From positions 1 to 9,941 of the forward strand of contig CAKQCV010000083.1 of NCBI GenBank assembly GCA_934217675.1: 9,941 bases of DNA, in the 5' to 3' direction. Position 1 is the stretch's first letter. Each line of letters starts with the position of its first letter. The notes under the pieces are model-generated. The model saw nothing but the letters and a program-made list of their open reading frames with translations, was not told where the DNA came from and did not search any database. Shown here one piece after another: positions 1-7,062 of this stretch. A program made the position numbers and the translations under genes. Origin of the DNA: an uncultured Prevotella sp. (lineage in GTDB: Bacteria > Bacteroidota > Bacteroidia > Bacteroidales > Bacteroidaceae).

Positions 1-212
1 AATGGCAATCTCAACTTTTTTACTGCCAATTTCTACTTCTTCCTTATTTGGATGTAACTCCAGTAAGTCAACAGAGGTCCAGCCCCATTAGAGCTGGCCC
101 TCTATGCACCAAAAGGCATACCTTTTGACGGACTGAACTGAACACGAAAAACACGCCCCAAGAGTGCGCCAAAACATCGGCGTTTATTTTTGGGACGTGT
201 CATTTTCGTTTA
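1..212 (-). ncRNA. Structured RNA, HEARO/omega-RNA-like candidate, running off the left end
   Basis: No convincing gene covers this stretch, but on the minus strand it folds into consecutive hairpins. (A) A long stem pairs 190-200 with 151-161 and continues, after a two-base bulge at 201-202, with 203-209 against 144-150; a small CGCC/GGCG hairpin (179-182 with 167-170) sits inside it. (B) AAAAGG/CCTTTT with a four-base loop spans 111-126. (C) A two-part stem pairs 73-77 with 99-103 and 79-85 with 91-97, around loop 86-90. (D) A short TGGA/TCCA stem spans 49-62. (E) Bases 24-30 pair with 1-7. In stems A and C the one imperfect pair is G-U on the minus strand but A-C on the plus strand, so the RNA is minus-strand. 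The layout and short sequence blocks recall HEARO/omega RNAs upstream of IscB. That identification is from memory and unproven. The true 3' end lies outside the window. Confidence 0.6.
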
Positions 213-251
213 GTACATTTTGGGTCAGCGGGGGCAACGAGGATCTTCCCA

Positions 252-800
252 CTAACCCTCGGCTTTTGTAAAGATTATTTTGTTATCAACGACTTCGAAA
301 AGCAGCTCATCTCCGTCGTTAAGATCCAACGCATTCCGCACCCATTTTGCAATATGGATCTGCCCATCATTAAACATAGTTGTAACATACGAATTAAGGC
401 TCTCTCTAGTTACTCCTGGAATCAAGCCACCATCAATAGCGCTGTAAATTGTTGCTCGGGCTTTTGGGGCAGTGCTCCACTTTTCTTCTTGCAATCTATC
501 AATAATATTTGCTGGGCTTAATTTTTCTTCTAGAATTAGCATTGCAATGTGCTGAGCCAGCTCAGGAGAAATAGAGCAAATTGCCGGTCGTCCCTTTTCG
601 GATAAATGACCTCTGTATTGTTCCTCAGCATGGTCCGGATCATAGATTCCATTGATGGAGCCCCGATCTATTTCCCGATAAATCGTTGCGTTATGGATGC
701 CTAATGCACGAGCGATATCCACCTTCTTAGTGCCTTTGTCTAACAATTCTTTTATCCTTAGTCTTTGCTCATATGATAGGTGACTGTATGTTCTTGGCAT
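252..800 (-). CDS. IS30-type HTH protein fused to an AbrB-like domain (putative regulator)
   Basis: The 182-residue protein is a likely DNA-binding regulator. Residues about 6-47 match the N-terminal HTH of IS30-family transposases (SYEQR, DIARALGI, ATIYREI). Residues about 85-136 keep further IS30-like blocks (LSPANIIDRL, ATIYSAIDGG, LIPGVTR). The DDE catalytic domain that should follow is absent. Instead residues about 139-182 resemble a SpoVT/AbrB swapped-hairpin domain (GQIHIAKWVR, LNDGDEL). The ATG at 800 is preferred because GGGGGCG lies just upstream; an ATG at 818 would add six residues but would bury that site. A complete transposase is about 300-400 residues, so this is either a domesticated transposase head or a repaired remnant. 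It lies 80 bases after the 79-aa gene on the same strand and may be co-transcribed. What it regulates is unknown. Confidence 0.85.
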   Translation of the reverse strand: MPRTYSHLSYEQRLRIKELLDKGTKKVDIARALGIHNATIYREIDRGSINGIYDPDHAEEQYRGHLSEKGRPAICSISPELAQHIAMLILEEKLSPANIIDRLQEEKWSTAPKARATIYSAIDGGLIPGVTRESLNSYVTTMFNDGQIHIAKWVRNALDLNDGDELLFEVVDNKIIFTKAEG

Positions 801-880
801 GCATCGCGCCCCCAACATTTATTCTCATTTTTATTCTATAATCCTGTTCTTTCCGGGCGATGAACAATTTATGGCAATTC

Positions 881-1120
881 TTATTTCGGAGTGCAGGCAC
901 CACCCTGCATGGGCAGCTTGTTGACACCCTTGTAGTCCACGAACTTGCCGGCAGATGGTTTTGCAGCCGGCACTTTCTGTACGGTGCTGCCCATCATTGC
1001 CTTCATCTTTTCGATCTTCTTATCGAGCTTAGGGGTAGGTTGTCCATTCCGGGTTGCCTGTGCCTTGGCCATTGTAAGACGCTGATATTGTTGCTTCAAA
1101 GACATCTCTTGTTTTTTCAA
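881..1120 (-). CDS. Small basic hypothetical protein (79 aa)
   Basis: I do not recognise this protein. It starts with TTG, supported by GGAGGG six bases upstream, which is why it is preferred over the opposite-strand frame across the same DNA. The first half (residues about 1-45) is Lys/Gln-rich and probably helical, with repeated Lys-Leu/Lys-Met patterns. The second half is rich in Pro, Ala, Gly and Lys and probably disordered. There is no signal peptide, membrane segment or Cys-pair motif. The strongly basic composition would suit nucleic-acid binding, but that is only a guess. It follows the membrane-protein gene by 52 bases and precedes the HTH-AbrB gene, so it may be the tail of the same operon. 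The strong RBS is the main support for its being real. Confidence 0.68.
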   Translation of the reverse strand: MKKQEMSLKQQYQRLTMAKAQATRNGQPTPKLDKKIEKMKAMMGSTVQKVPAAKPSAGKFVDYKGVNKLPMQGGACTPK

Positions 1121-1172
1121 TATGATCCCTCCATTAGTAGTTTTTGAGGAACAACGACTTCAGGCTAAACTA

Positions 1173-1661
1173 TTAGGTCTTTTCCCAGAGGCTTGTCCTC
1201 ATATGTATCCAGGACACATCAATATTCTCTTTGAATTCTTCCCCGTTCACAGTTGTGGCAACGATACGGCACTGCTTGAATCCTAACCGTTTGCAATGCC
1301 ATTCGATTGCATCCGCATCCTGCTGCGTCAGAACATATGATATATTGTGGTATGGGAGGATAGTGGCGTCTTCACTACTTGGAAAGCACTGAATCAGAAG
1401 TTGCTTCCGCCAACACATGCCAAAACTCTCAATGATAACCGGTGATTGGCCCACATTATAGATTTCAATACAGTACTCAGATGAACTCGTCTTTGTGCGT
1501 AACCCTTCTTCAACCAACTCGGTGTCCGGGGTAGAATTAAGTTTGAAGCAGAGGTGCGGTCTTAAACGGCGAGCTGCGCTCATCTCATTAAGACCCCAGC
1601 CGATAATCACACCAAGTACTGTAAAGGCTCCGCCAATGACTACTGAAATCAACGCATCCAT
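1173..1661 (-). CDS. Membrane-anchored hypothetical protein with one N-terminal TM helix (162 aa)
   Basis: Residues about 3-24 form one hydrophobic helix (ALISVVIGGAFTVLGVIIGW). It is followed by an Arg-containing stretch (SAARRLRP), which by the positive-inside rule puts the rest of the protein in the cytoplasm. The remainder looks like a small beta-sandwich with a recurring pattern (IEIYNVGQSPVIIESFG) that I associate with anchored proteins near phage and defence genes; I cannot name the family. The ATG at 1661 has AAGGA at about 11 bases and GAGAG directly before it, so translation initiation is of only moderate strength. It lies 44 bases behind the DUF262-HNH gene with no visible terminator, so it is probably co-transcribed with the restriction-like cassette. 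A role as a membrane-acting accessory or as an unrelated passenger are both open. Confidence 0.85.
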   Translation of the reverse strand: MDALISVVIGGAFTVLGVIIGWGLNEMSAARRLRPHLCFKLNSTPDTELVEEGLRTKTSSSEYCIEIYNVGQSPVIIESFGMCWRKQLLIQCFPSSEDATILPYHNISYVLTQQDADAIEWHCKRLGFKQCRIVATTVNGEEFKENIDVSWIHMRTSLWEKT

Positions 1662-1705
1662 CTCTCACACAATCCTTATCCTCATATGAGCTAGTTTATA
1701 AATAA

Positions 1706-2872
1706 TCACCTGTTTCCTTTGGCGTGATTATGTGTTCTGCAGAGCATCTGGCAATTTTTGATGTCAGTCGCGCCCCCCTTGCTCCAGGCGGTAACATGAT
1801 CCGCATCCATCTCAGCTTCTTTGTAGATGCGTTTGGCGTTGGCATCATGTCCCAATGCACATAGAGGACAATTGGATTCTCCTTTTTCTTGAGCAGCCTT
1901 TGTTTGTTTCAAATAGACCTCTTTCTTTGTTTTCTGATCAAATACACGAATATTAAGGAGAATGGGATTCTCCTCACCGCCCAGAATATATTCGAATATT
2001 CCTTTTCTGTCTGTAACTTGCGTATCCTCAAGCAGCGTGGCAACCCTTTCAGAGACCTTTTCCTTCGAGTATGCATTATTGTGGAACCGACGGTAGAGGT
2101 CGCCCCAATCTAGCCCACACATCTCGCTGCCAGTGTAATCAAATACAGAATCAATCCAATCAATCACTGTATCGAAGTGGTTTTTTAATTCGGTGATGCT
2201 GGAATCATATCTATGGAGAGCCATGTATTCATCAATGTTGTGGTTACTTACCCAATCAAGAGCAGCCTCCAAAATGTACTGCCGCTTTGGATCACCTTTT
2301 ACATATGTCTGCCAGCGGTTCATATTTGCGTTCCCAGTGTTCGAAAACACCTCTCGTGCCTTCGTTACAAAAGAGCCATGATAAGATGCATTTCGCAATT
2401 CCTGTTTTACTAGTGGGACGCCCGCAATGTTTATTGTTTCAAACCATGCTTGAATCTCAGACGGTTCACCTTCGCATACATAGATGGTCAGGGGTGCGTT
2501 TGTTATCCGGTCTTGCAAATCCTTATCAAGGCTATCGAAATATCGAGGTTTCCCATCTATTTCCACAGCGAATTGCCAAGATTGGTTAACGTACCGTGCA
2601 AATGAGGTGATGCGCTGCTGTCCATCTAGAACTTCATACATTCCGTCTTTGTTTTTGACAAAATAGATCAATCCTAGCGGGTATTTCTTCAATAATGACT
2701 CGACAACGGCTACGTCGCGTTTTCCGTCTCCATAGATATAATTACGCTGATACTCCGGTTGGATAATGAGCTGCCCATCAAGGCCAAAGAGTCCCTTGCC
2801 CTCGTTTTTGTCAAAGATGAATCCCTTACAAACATCGCCGACAGTCCATTCGGTATGAAGAGTTGTGATCAT
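1706..2872 (-). CDS. DUF262 protein with C-terminal HNH endonuclease domain
   Basis: The 388-residue protein has a DUF262 (GmrS-like, ParB/sulfiredoxin-fold) N-terminus with YQRN at 41-44, VLDGQQR at 81-87 and the FETIN block at 144-148. In this family DGQQR belongs to the nucleotide-binding or hydrolysing site. The C-terminus (about 335-388) is a classical HNH nuclease: CPLC at 335-338, the DH pair at 358-359, a central Asn at 373, C378, then HNH at 381-383. Both halves look intact, so a DNA nuclease controlled by the DUF262 module is the likely activity, as in GmrSD-type and SspE-type proteins. Its ATG shares one base with the stop codon of the methyltransferase gene (TAATG), so translation is probably coupled. 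It differs from the larger DUF262 protein upstream in nuclease type (HNH against DUF1524), so the two are not simple duplicates. Target specificity cannot be read from the sequence. Confidence 0.95.
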   Translation of the reverse strand: MITTLHTEWTVGDVCKGFIFDKNEGKGLFGLDGQLIIQPEYQRNYIYGDGKRDVAVVESLLKKYPLGLIYFVKNKDGMYEVLDGQQRITSFARYVNQSWQFAVEIDGKPRYFDSLDKDLQDRITNAPLTIYVCEGEPSEIQAWFETINIAGVPLVKQELRNASYHGSFVTKAREVFSNTGNANMNRWQTYVKGDPKRQYILEAALDWVSNHNIDEYMALHRYDSSITELKNHFDTVIDWIDSVFDYTGSEMCGLDWGDLYRRFHNNAYSKEKVSERVATLLEDTQVTDRKGIFEYILGGEENPILLNIRVFDQKTKKEVYLKQTKAAQEKGESNCPLCALGHDANAKRIYKEAEMDADHVTAWSKGGATDIKNCQMLCRTHNHAKGNR

Positions 2873-4083
2873 TATTTAGCCCCGCCCTTCTTAGATTGAA
2901 TAAAGATTCGCCCGTAGGTAATAAGTGGAATCCCTTCATCAGATAGTATGTATGTATTCTGTACCCGCCAAGTATTGTTCATATCTTTATACTTTTGTTG
3001 CATCTCAGGTGACGGTGGGGTATAGAAGTCGCACTCAGTCTCTGCCCACTTCAAGTCACCCCTTCGCCCTAGTATCTCGAACTGCTCCGGGTCATAACGA
3101 TCCATAAATGTCATTGGAACACCCATTATCCCGTCGTAATCAGAAGGGATACATTCAACAAACGGAACCTCGATGGCATCATAATTGTCATAACGTGGAT
3201 ACTCTATTTTCCCATATTCCTTCTCTAGTTTCTTGCGCAGTTTTTTATTGTACTTCAGATTATGTGCCATGGTATCAAGAAGGAGTGGTTCGTGGCGCTT
3301 ACCATGATCGATATTGGTAAACCAACACGCTGATGCCAAACGACCCATTACCACGCCATCAATAATTTTGTAAGCAGAGCCCTCTTTCTTATTCTCAATA
3401 AGCCACTGCTTATAATCATCAGTGACATGGAAATACATATCCTGGCTTAGAGATTTGTAACCAAGCCAGATTTCATTTCGTTCTAAATGCGGGAACACTT
3501 CTTTGTCATTGATAGCATTCATGTTGCCCAGAATAACGAATTTCTTATTTGCTTCCAAGATCCACTGGAGAAATCCCATTCTCCCTTTTGATGTCGAAAA
3601 CTGACTAAAAGGCGGATTAGTGATGATAATGTCAGCTTCATCACGAAGAGCCGTCACTTCAACAGAACGGAAATCCCCATCCCCATCAAGATATCCAGAG
3701 AATTCAATATCATCAGCATCGACACTTCCAGATCCATCTCTATCACATGTCAAGGTAAAAAGCTTGCCATGAGTCTCATGTTTTTCTTGATCAAAGAGCG
3801 GCGACTCCATTTCGAACAGCGTTAGTTGCTGGTTTCCAGCACTCTTAGCATAAGACGTTGAAATTAACTTTTTAAGGCCAAAACGATTGAAATTAGCCGC
3901 AAAATACTTCGTGAAGTTCGACCATTCCGGATCGTCACATGGCAAGAGAATGACTTTATCTCTAAACACATCTGGATTAAACTCGATATAGGCGTTGATT
4001 TCCGCCTCAATATCACTATATTGCGTATAGAATTCATCATTCTGCACAGCTTTTGCTCTGCTGAGACTCGCATTTGCTGCCAT
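2872..4083 (-). CDS. EcoRI-family adenine-specific DNA methyltransferase
   Basis: This is an N6-adenine DNA methyltransferase of the EcoRI-methylase family. With the ATG at 4083 it has 403 residues, against 326 for M.EcoRI. The SAM-binding side shows [11 protein letters not shown] (about 47-57) and the catalytic motif is NPPF at 156-159, followed by SQF. A C-terminal RIFIQSKK tail also fits the family as I know it. An in-frame TTG at 4125 would add 14 residues, but GGGAGG seven bases before the ATG at 4083 decides the start. Residues about 113-139, between motif I and NPPF, carry a D-x-D-x-S-x-S loop resembling an EF-hand/dockerin calcium loop, then DGDGDFRS. Within the cassette it most likely protects host DNA from the two flanking DUF262 nucleases. 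No EcoRI-type restriction enzyme is encoded nearby, so the DUF262 proteins are the probable partners. Confidence 0.95.
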   Translation of the reverse strand: MAANASLSRAKAVQNDEFYTQYSDIEAEINAYIEFNPDVFRDKVILLPCDDPEWSNFTKYFAANFNRFGLKKLISTSYAKSAGNQQLTLFEMESPLFDQEKHETHGKLFTLTCDRDGSGSVDADDIEFSGYLDGDGDFRSVEVTALRDEADIIITNPPFSQFSTSKGRMGFLQWILEANKKFVILGNMNAINDKEVFPHLERNEIWLGYKSLSQDMYFHVTDDYKQWLIENKKEGSAYKIIDGVVMGRLASACWFTNIDHGKRHEPLLLDTMAHNLKYNKKLRKKLEKEYGKIEYPRYDNYDAIEVPFVECIPSDYDGIMGVPMTFMDRYDPEQFEILGRRGDLKWAETECDFYTPPSPEMQQKYKDMNNTWRVQNTYILSDEGIPLITYGRIFIQSKKGGAK

Positions 4084-4137
4084 AGGTTTTCCTCCCAGCT
4101 TCCGATAATTCTTTTTCCGACTCAACTGTCAGAAATA

Positions 4138-6681
4138 CTAAGTCCAGAACGGCTGCATAGCAGACAGCAGTTTCTTTGCCTGTTGTGTATGGAAAGCAAT
4201 CATCGCATCCCAGTCATCCTCTTTAGTAATGCTGACCTCCGTCATCTTGTCATAGATGCGGCAACCCCTAACACCATCTTGGCAAACCCAAGTTAGTGCC
4301 TTGCCGTAGGCCGTTTCAATCTCGGAACGATGGCTTTCAAGCAGTCTGTATACCGTCCGATTCTTATCATAATCGCCCTGATCAATGTAGATTTCCACAC
4401 GCGCAGAATCGAAGTTTGCCACACAAGAAATCAAAACGCCCGGTTTATTGGTGCCGCCATAAACCGCGTTATTCTTTTGAGGATTTGCGTTCTGGAAACT
4501 GCCGGTTGTCTTCTGGATCAACGGCAGGGCTTTCTCCCAGTACTTTCTTCTGATCTTATGGCGCTCTGCCTCGTCTTCACATCCAGTGTCTTTTGCATCA
4601 TCAAGAAAGAACACCAGATCGGATGGATCCTGCTTGTACTGCTCAAAGAACTTCCGCAGTAGATTGATCTTATACTGCGTGGCGGTGCCGGTCCAAACAT
4701 ATATATCTTCGTCCACCTTAACGCAACTAGTGTAATTGTCAGACGTTCTGCTGACATGAATGGAAAGATCCACACTATCATCAGCGTCGGCAAGATAATT
4801 AAGATAAGACTTGTCCGCATTATGGAGTTCTTTCAGAACAGCAGCATACATTTCAGCCCAAGATGTTGTGTCATGCTCTATGCCACGGAACCTGTATTTG
4901 ACGAGGGTCCGCCCGGTGAGGTTTATTTCATCATCAAGGGCCACTTCATCATATTGCTTTTGCGGTGGCGCATACGAACTTGCCGCATATGGCCAGAGTT
5001 GGATTGCCTGTTGAGTCAGATATCCACATCGTTCTTCTAATTCAGCCAGTCCCCAGTGTTCCTTTTGCGCTACGCGCTGATTCATCTTTATCCCGCTCTG
5101 AAGATATCCATCCTGCATGGTTTTCTTTTCGGAGAATGGGCTATTACTGTACTTCGAGTTGTATGCTGTCAGGGTGAGATTTGCAAGGCGATGAAGCCAA
5201 TCGCTATGGATAATCTCCGCATCGTCTTTCAATTCGCTAATCCAGGCCGGAGTGAGCTTTTGAGGCATGATATGTTCGATGGTATATTCTCCGCTATCCA
5301 AACGGCCATAGATTTCTTTATATTCGCTGCTATCACCATTCTCCAATCTTTCGAATAGATAAGCCTTATACCGAGGTGGCATAGCATAGATGTTCTTGTT
5401 TTTCAGTCCCTCGGCAAATGCCTCGTCATCAGGGAATGCCGCCTTCTCCTTCTTGGAAGTCAACACATATTTCAGCTTTTCGATGAACATGTTGTCGGTT
5501 CCATCAAAACGCTTGATGTCGGAGCTGAGTGTCAGGAAAACCTTGGCCAGTGTATTGGAGGGAAGATCACAGATAATTCGGCGCAGCAAATAGGACTCTA
5601 CGATCCGGCAGGTCTCAGTGACCTCGTCCACAGTCAATATGCCTTCCTCCTGGAGCCGTAGCACCTCCATCAAGAAGGGGCGAGTAACACTGCTCTCAAA
5701 CCGATTCAAACGGAAAATGGATGCTTTCAGTTTCGTGGGGAAGCTCTGGTGGCCGACCAGCAGTTTGTTGTACCGCTTGGCATAAGCCAGGAGATCCTTC
5801 ATGATTTCTTCCATCTCACCGGTACGCTTATCGGCAAACGCCTTAAAATCGGTGTAGATGTCTTTCATGCTGGAGATTTTCTTATTCTTGATGCTCAGGT
5901 AATCACGGATGAATGGGCTGACATCGTAGGAATTGTTCTGCTTATCGTAGCCCGCATTCTTCTCAATGGGGTTCCAGTAACTATCGTAGTAACGCTCCTG
6001 TTCCTCAATGTCGAGGCCCATCAGGACGAAGTTCCGGATTTTGTCGCCCTCATTCAGTTCGAGTCCGGTAGAGTTGAGGCTCTCAAAAACGAGCTGAGGA
6101 TCATCGTCAGGAGGTGTCAGCGTGATGTCGATGATCTGCAGCTTTTCAACGGCCTTGAAGAGCTGGTCGATTGTAATGGCTTGCTTTTGGATCTCATTGT
6201 AGAAGAACAGATAATTCTGAGTGATGTTTGAAGAGCGTGCGAAGTTTTCAGGATCTCCCCACAGGCGATCATAGGCATCCTGGTCACCCTTGATAGGTTT
6301 CAATTTGACCTTTCGGTTCTTAGGGTTAATCTCATCCACCAAATATTTCTTGGTGATCTGCGCATAAAGAGTATCGTCCTCAGGAATAACCTTTCCATCT
6401 TTGATCAGGTTGGCCATAGCCAAAAGGAGCAGGGAAACGGTCGTAATGCGTTGCTGACCATCAATGACGAGGTAGTCAGAACTACTGCCCATAGGGTCGC
6501 TTACAGACACGATTCCTCCAAAGAAGTGCCACCGCTTCTTGTTTTGGATCGTCCGAACAAGATCCTGGTACAGCTTTTTGCAGTGCTCCTCGCGCCAATC
6601 ATAGTTTCGCTGATAGACAGGAATGATCAGCTTGTCCGCGTTCTTCAAATAATGAGTAAGAAGTTTTCCTTGGCCGTTCAT
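4138..6681 (-). CDS. DUF262-DUF1524 (GmrSD-like) protein with DUF4268-like C-terminus
   Basis: This 847-residue protein has three parts. (1) DUF262, about 1-300, has YQRN at 23-26, VIDGQQR at 72-78 and the FESLNSTG block at 199-206 followed by EGDKIRN; this is the nucleotide-dependent sensor/regulatory module of GmrS-type proteins. (2) The DUF1524 nuclease, about 430-565, is of the His-Me finger type: EHIMPQ at 469-474, H497 in LHRLANLTL, N508, then SPFSEKK at 514-520. The catalytic residues seem intact. (3) A C-terminal extension of about 280 residues has a KYRFRG...TSWAEM segment (595-611) and, from about 710, a DUF4268-like domain (YWEKALP, RVEIYIDQGD). GmrSD itself cuts modified phage DNA; here an adenine methylase follows, so the trigger may instead be lack of modification. 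Its ATG overlaps the stop of the HTH gene by four bases (ATGA), implying coupling. The methylase start is 54 bases downstream. Confidence 0.95.
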   Translation of the reverse strand: MNGQGKLLTHYLKNADKLIIPVYQRNYDWREEHCKKLYQDLVRTIQNKKRWHFFGGIVSVSDPMGSSSDYLVIDGQQRITTVSLLLLAMANLIKDGKVIPEDDTLYAQITKKYLVDEINPKNRKVKLKPIKGDQDAYDRLWGDPENFARSSNITQNYLFFYNEIQKQAITIDQLFKAVEKLQIIDITLTPPDDDPQLVFESLNSTGLELNEGDKIRNFVLMGLDIEEQERYYDSYWNPIEKNAGYDKQNNSYDVSPFIRDYLSIKNKKISSMKDIYTDFKAFADKRTGEMEEIMKDLLAYAKRYNKLLVGHQSFPTKLKASIFRLNRFESSVTRPFLMEVLRLQEEGILTVDEVTETCRIVESYLLRRIICDLPSNTLAKVFLTLSSDIKRFDGTDNMFIEKLKYVLTSKKEKAAFPDDEAFAEGLKNKNIYAMPPRYKAYLFERLENGDSSEYKEIYGRLDSGEYTIEHIMPQKLTPAWISELKDDAEIIHSDWLHRLANLTLTAYNSKYSNSPFSEKKTMQDGYLQSGIKMNQRVAQKEHWGLAELEERCGYLTQQAIQLWPYAASSYAPPQKQYDEVALDDEINLTGRTLVKYRFRGIEHDTTSWAEMYAAVLKELHNADKSYLNYLADADDSVDLSIHVSRTSDNYTSCVKVDEDIYVWTGTATQYKINLLRKFFEQYKQDPSDLVFFLDDAKDTGCEDEAERHKIRRKYWEKALPLIQKTTGSFQNANPQKNNAVYGGTNKPGVLISCVANFDSARVEIYIDQGDYDKNRTVYRLLESHRSEIETAYGKALTWVCQDGVRGCRIYDKMTEVSITKEDDWDAMIAFHTQQAKKLLSAMQPFWT

Positions 6682-6923
6682 AATTTGCCCTCCAGCCCAT
6701 CAGTGGCGTTCTTCTTGCCGGGTTTCTTATATTTCTCGGAGTAACCGATATACTTTCCGCTCTTTATTCTGGCATCCTTTGGCTTTTCTGCGTCTTTCGG
6801 AAGGAGCCAACAATAACCAGCACGCTCTGCGCCCGGTATCCGCCCTTGAGAGCAAAGCGTTTGAATACGCCTGTTAGATAGGTTCCATTTAGTTGCTGCT
6901 TCGCTTATGGTCATATAATCCAT
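6678..6923 (-). CDS. Small excisionase/MerR-like HTH DNA-binding protein (81 aa)
   Basis: The protein has one winged-HTH-like N-terminal domain (residues about 3-45) with ISEAATKWNL, SNRRIQTLCSQGRIPGAERAG and WLLPKDA. These signatures fit the small HTH proteins common in Clostridia that resemble excisionases or the MerR head. The C-terminal half is Lys-rich and probably flexible. The ATG at 6923 is supported by GAGG seven bases upstream. It is the first gene of the cassette, behind the promoter at 7020-7048 and the inverted repeat at 6946-6971, and its TGA overlaps the start of the DUF262-DUF1524 gene. The natural reading is an autoregulator of the cassette or a DNA-binding subunit supplied in step with the nuclease; an excisionase role is less likely because no integrase is in view. 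Confidence 0.86.
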   Translation of the reverse strand: MDYMTISEAATKWNLSNRRIQTLCSQGRIPGAERAGYCWLLPKDAEKPKDARIKSGKYIGYSEKYKKPGKKNATDGLEGKL

Positions 6924-6945
6924 CTCGACACCTCACACATAACAA

Positions 6946-6971
6946 AGAGGTCCTGTCGTGGCAGAACCTCT
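6946..6971 (-). promoter_or_regulatory. Inverted repeat in the cassette leader (operator or attenuator candidate)
   Basis: On the minus strand AGAGGTTCTG pairs with CAGGACCTCT across a six-base loop, giving ten pairs including one G-U. The following TTTGTT is a poor U-tract, so this is at best a weak terminator. It lies between the predicted transcription start and the HTH gene. It could therefore be an operator for the HTH protein, an attenuator, or an end point for read-through from the CoiA-like operon. Confidence 0.58.
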
Positions 6972-7019
6972 AAATGGCTGCCAAAGTACGCAGCTGTAAA
7001 ACTATCAAGTATCAAGTTA

Positions 7020-7048
7020 ATAATACACCATCATGCGAATAATATCAA
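7020..7048 (-). promoter_or_regulatory. Sigma-A-type promoter of the HTH/DUF262/methylase cassette
   Basis: On the minus strand TTGATA (7048-7043) is separated by exactly 17 bases from TATTAT (7025-7020). This is close to the TTGACA/TATAAT consensus with ideal spacing. It starts 14 bases after the stop codon of the upstream CoiA-like gene and implies a transcript start near 7013, giving a leader of about 90 bases before the HTH gene. CTTGATA is repeated twice just downstream and could be a protein-binding site. Confidence 0.68.
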
Positions 7049-7062
7049 GCCAGCTATGTGGA

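Noticed and set aside
1..78. Open minus-strand reading (LLELHPNKEEV...) entering the left edge
   Set aside because: It looks protein-like for about 26 codons but has no start codon with an RBS, begins right after a stop, and overlaps hairpins of the structured RNA. A TTG near 29 could begin a gene that continues off the window, but this cannot be decided here.
860..1147. Plus-strand frame of 95 codons opposite the 79-aa gene
   Set aside because: It has no good ribosome binding site and a Cys/His/Leu-rich composition typical of a reverse-strand shadow. The minus frame has GGAGGG ahead of a TTG start.
1681..1690. Perfect ten-base palindrome CTCATATGAG before the membrane-protein gene
   Set aside because: A palindrome this short is expected by chance and no promoter was found around it.
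5749..6231. Plus-strand frame of 160 codons inside the DUF262-DUF1524 gene
   Set aside because: It lies wholly opposite a gene with clear conserved motifs, and no Shine-Dalgarno sequence or recognisable domain is seen.
6946..6971. Rho-independent terminator of the CoiA-like operon
   Set aside because: The stem is strong but is followed only by TTTGTT, and it lies downstream of the cassette promoter, so a leader regulatory element fits better.
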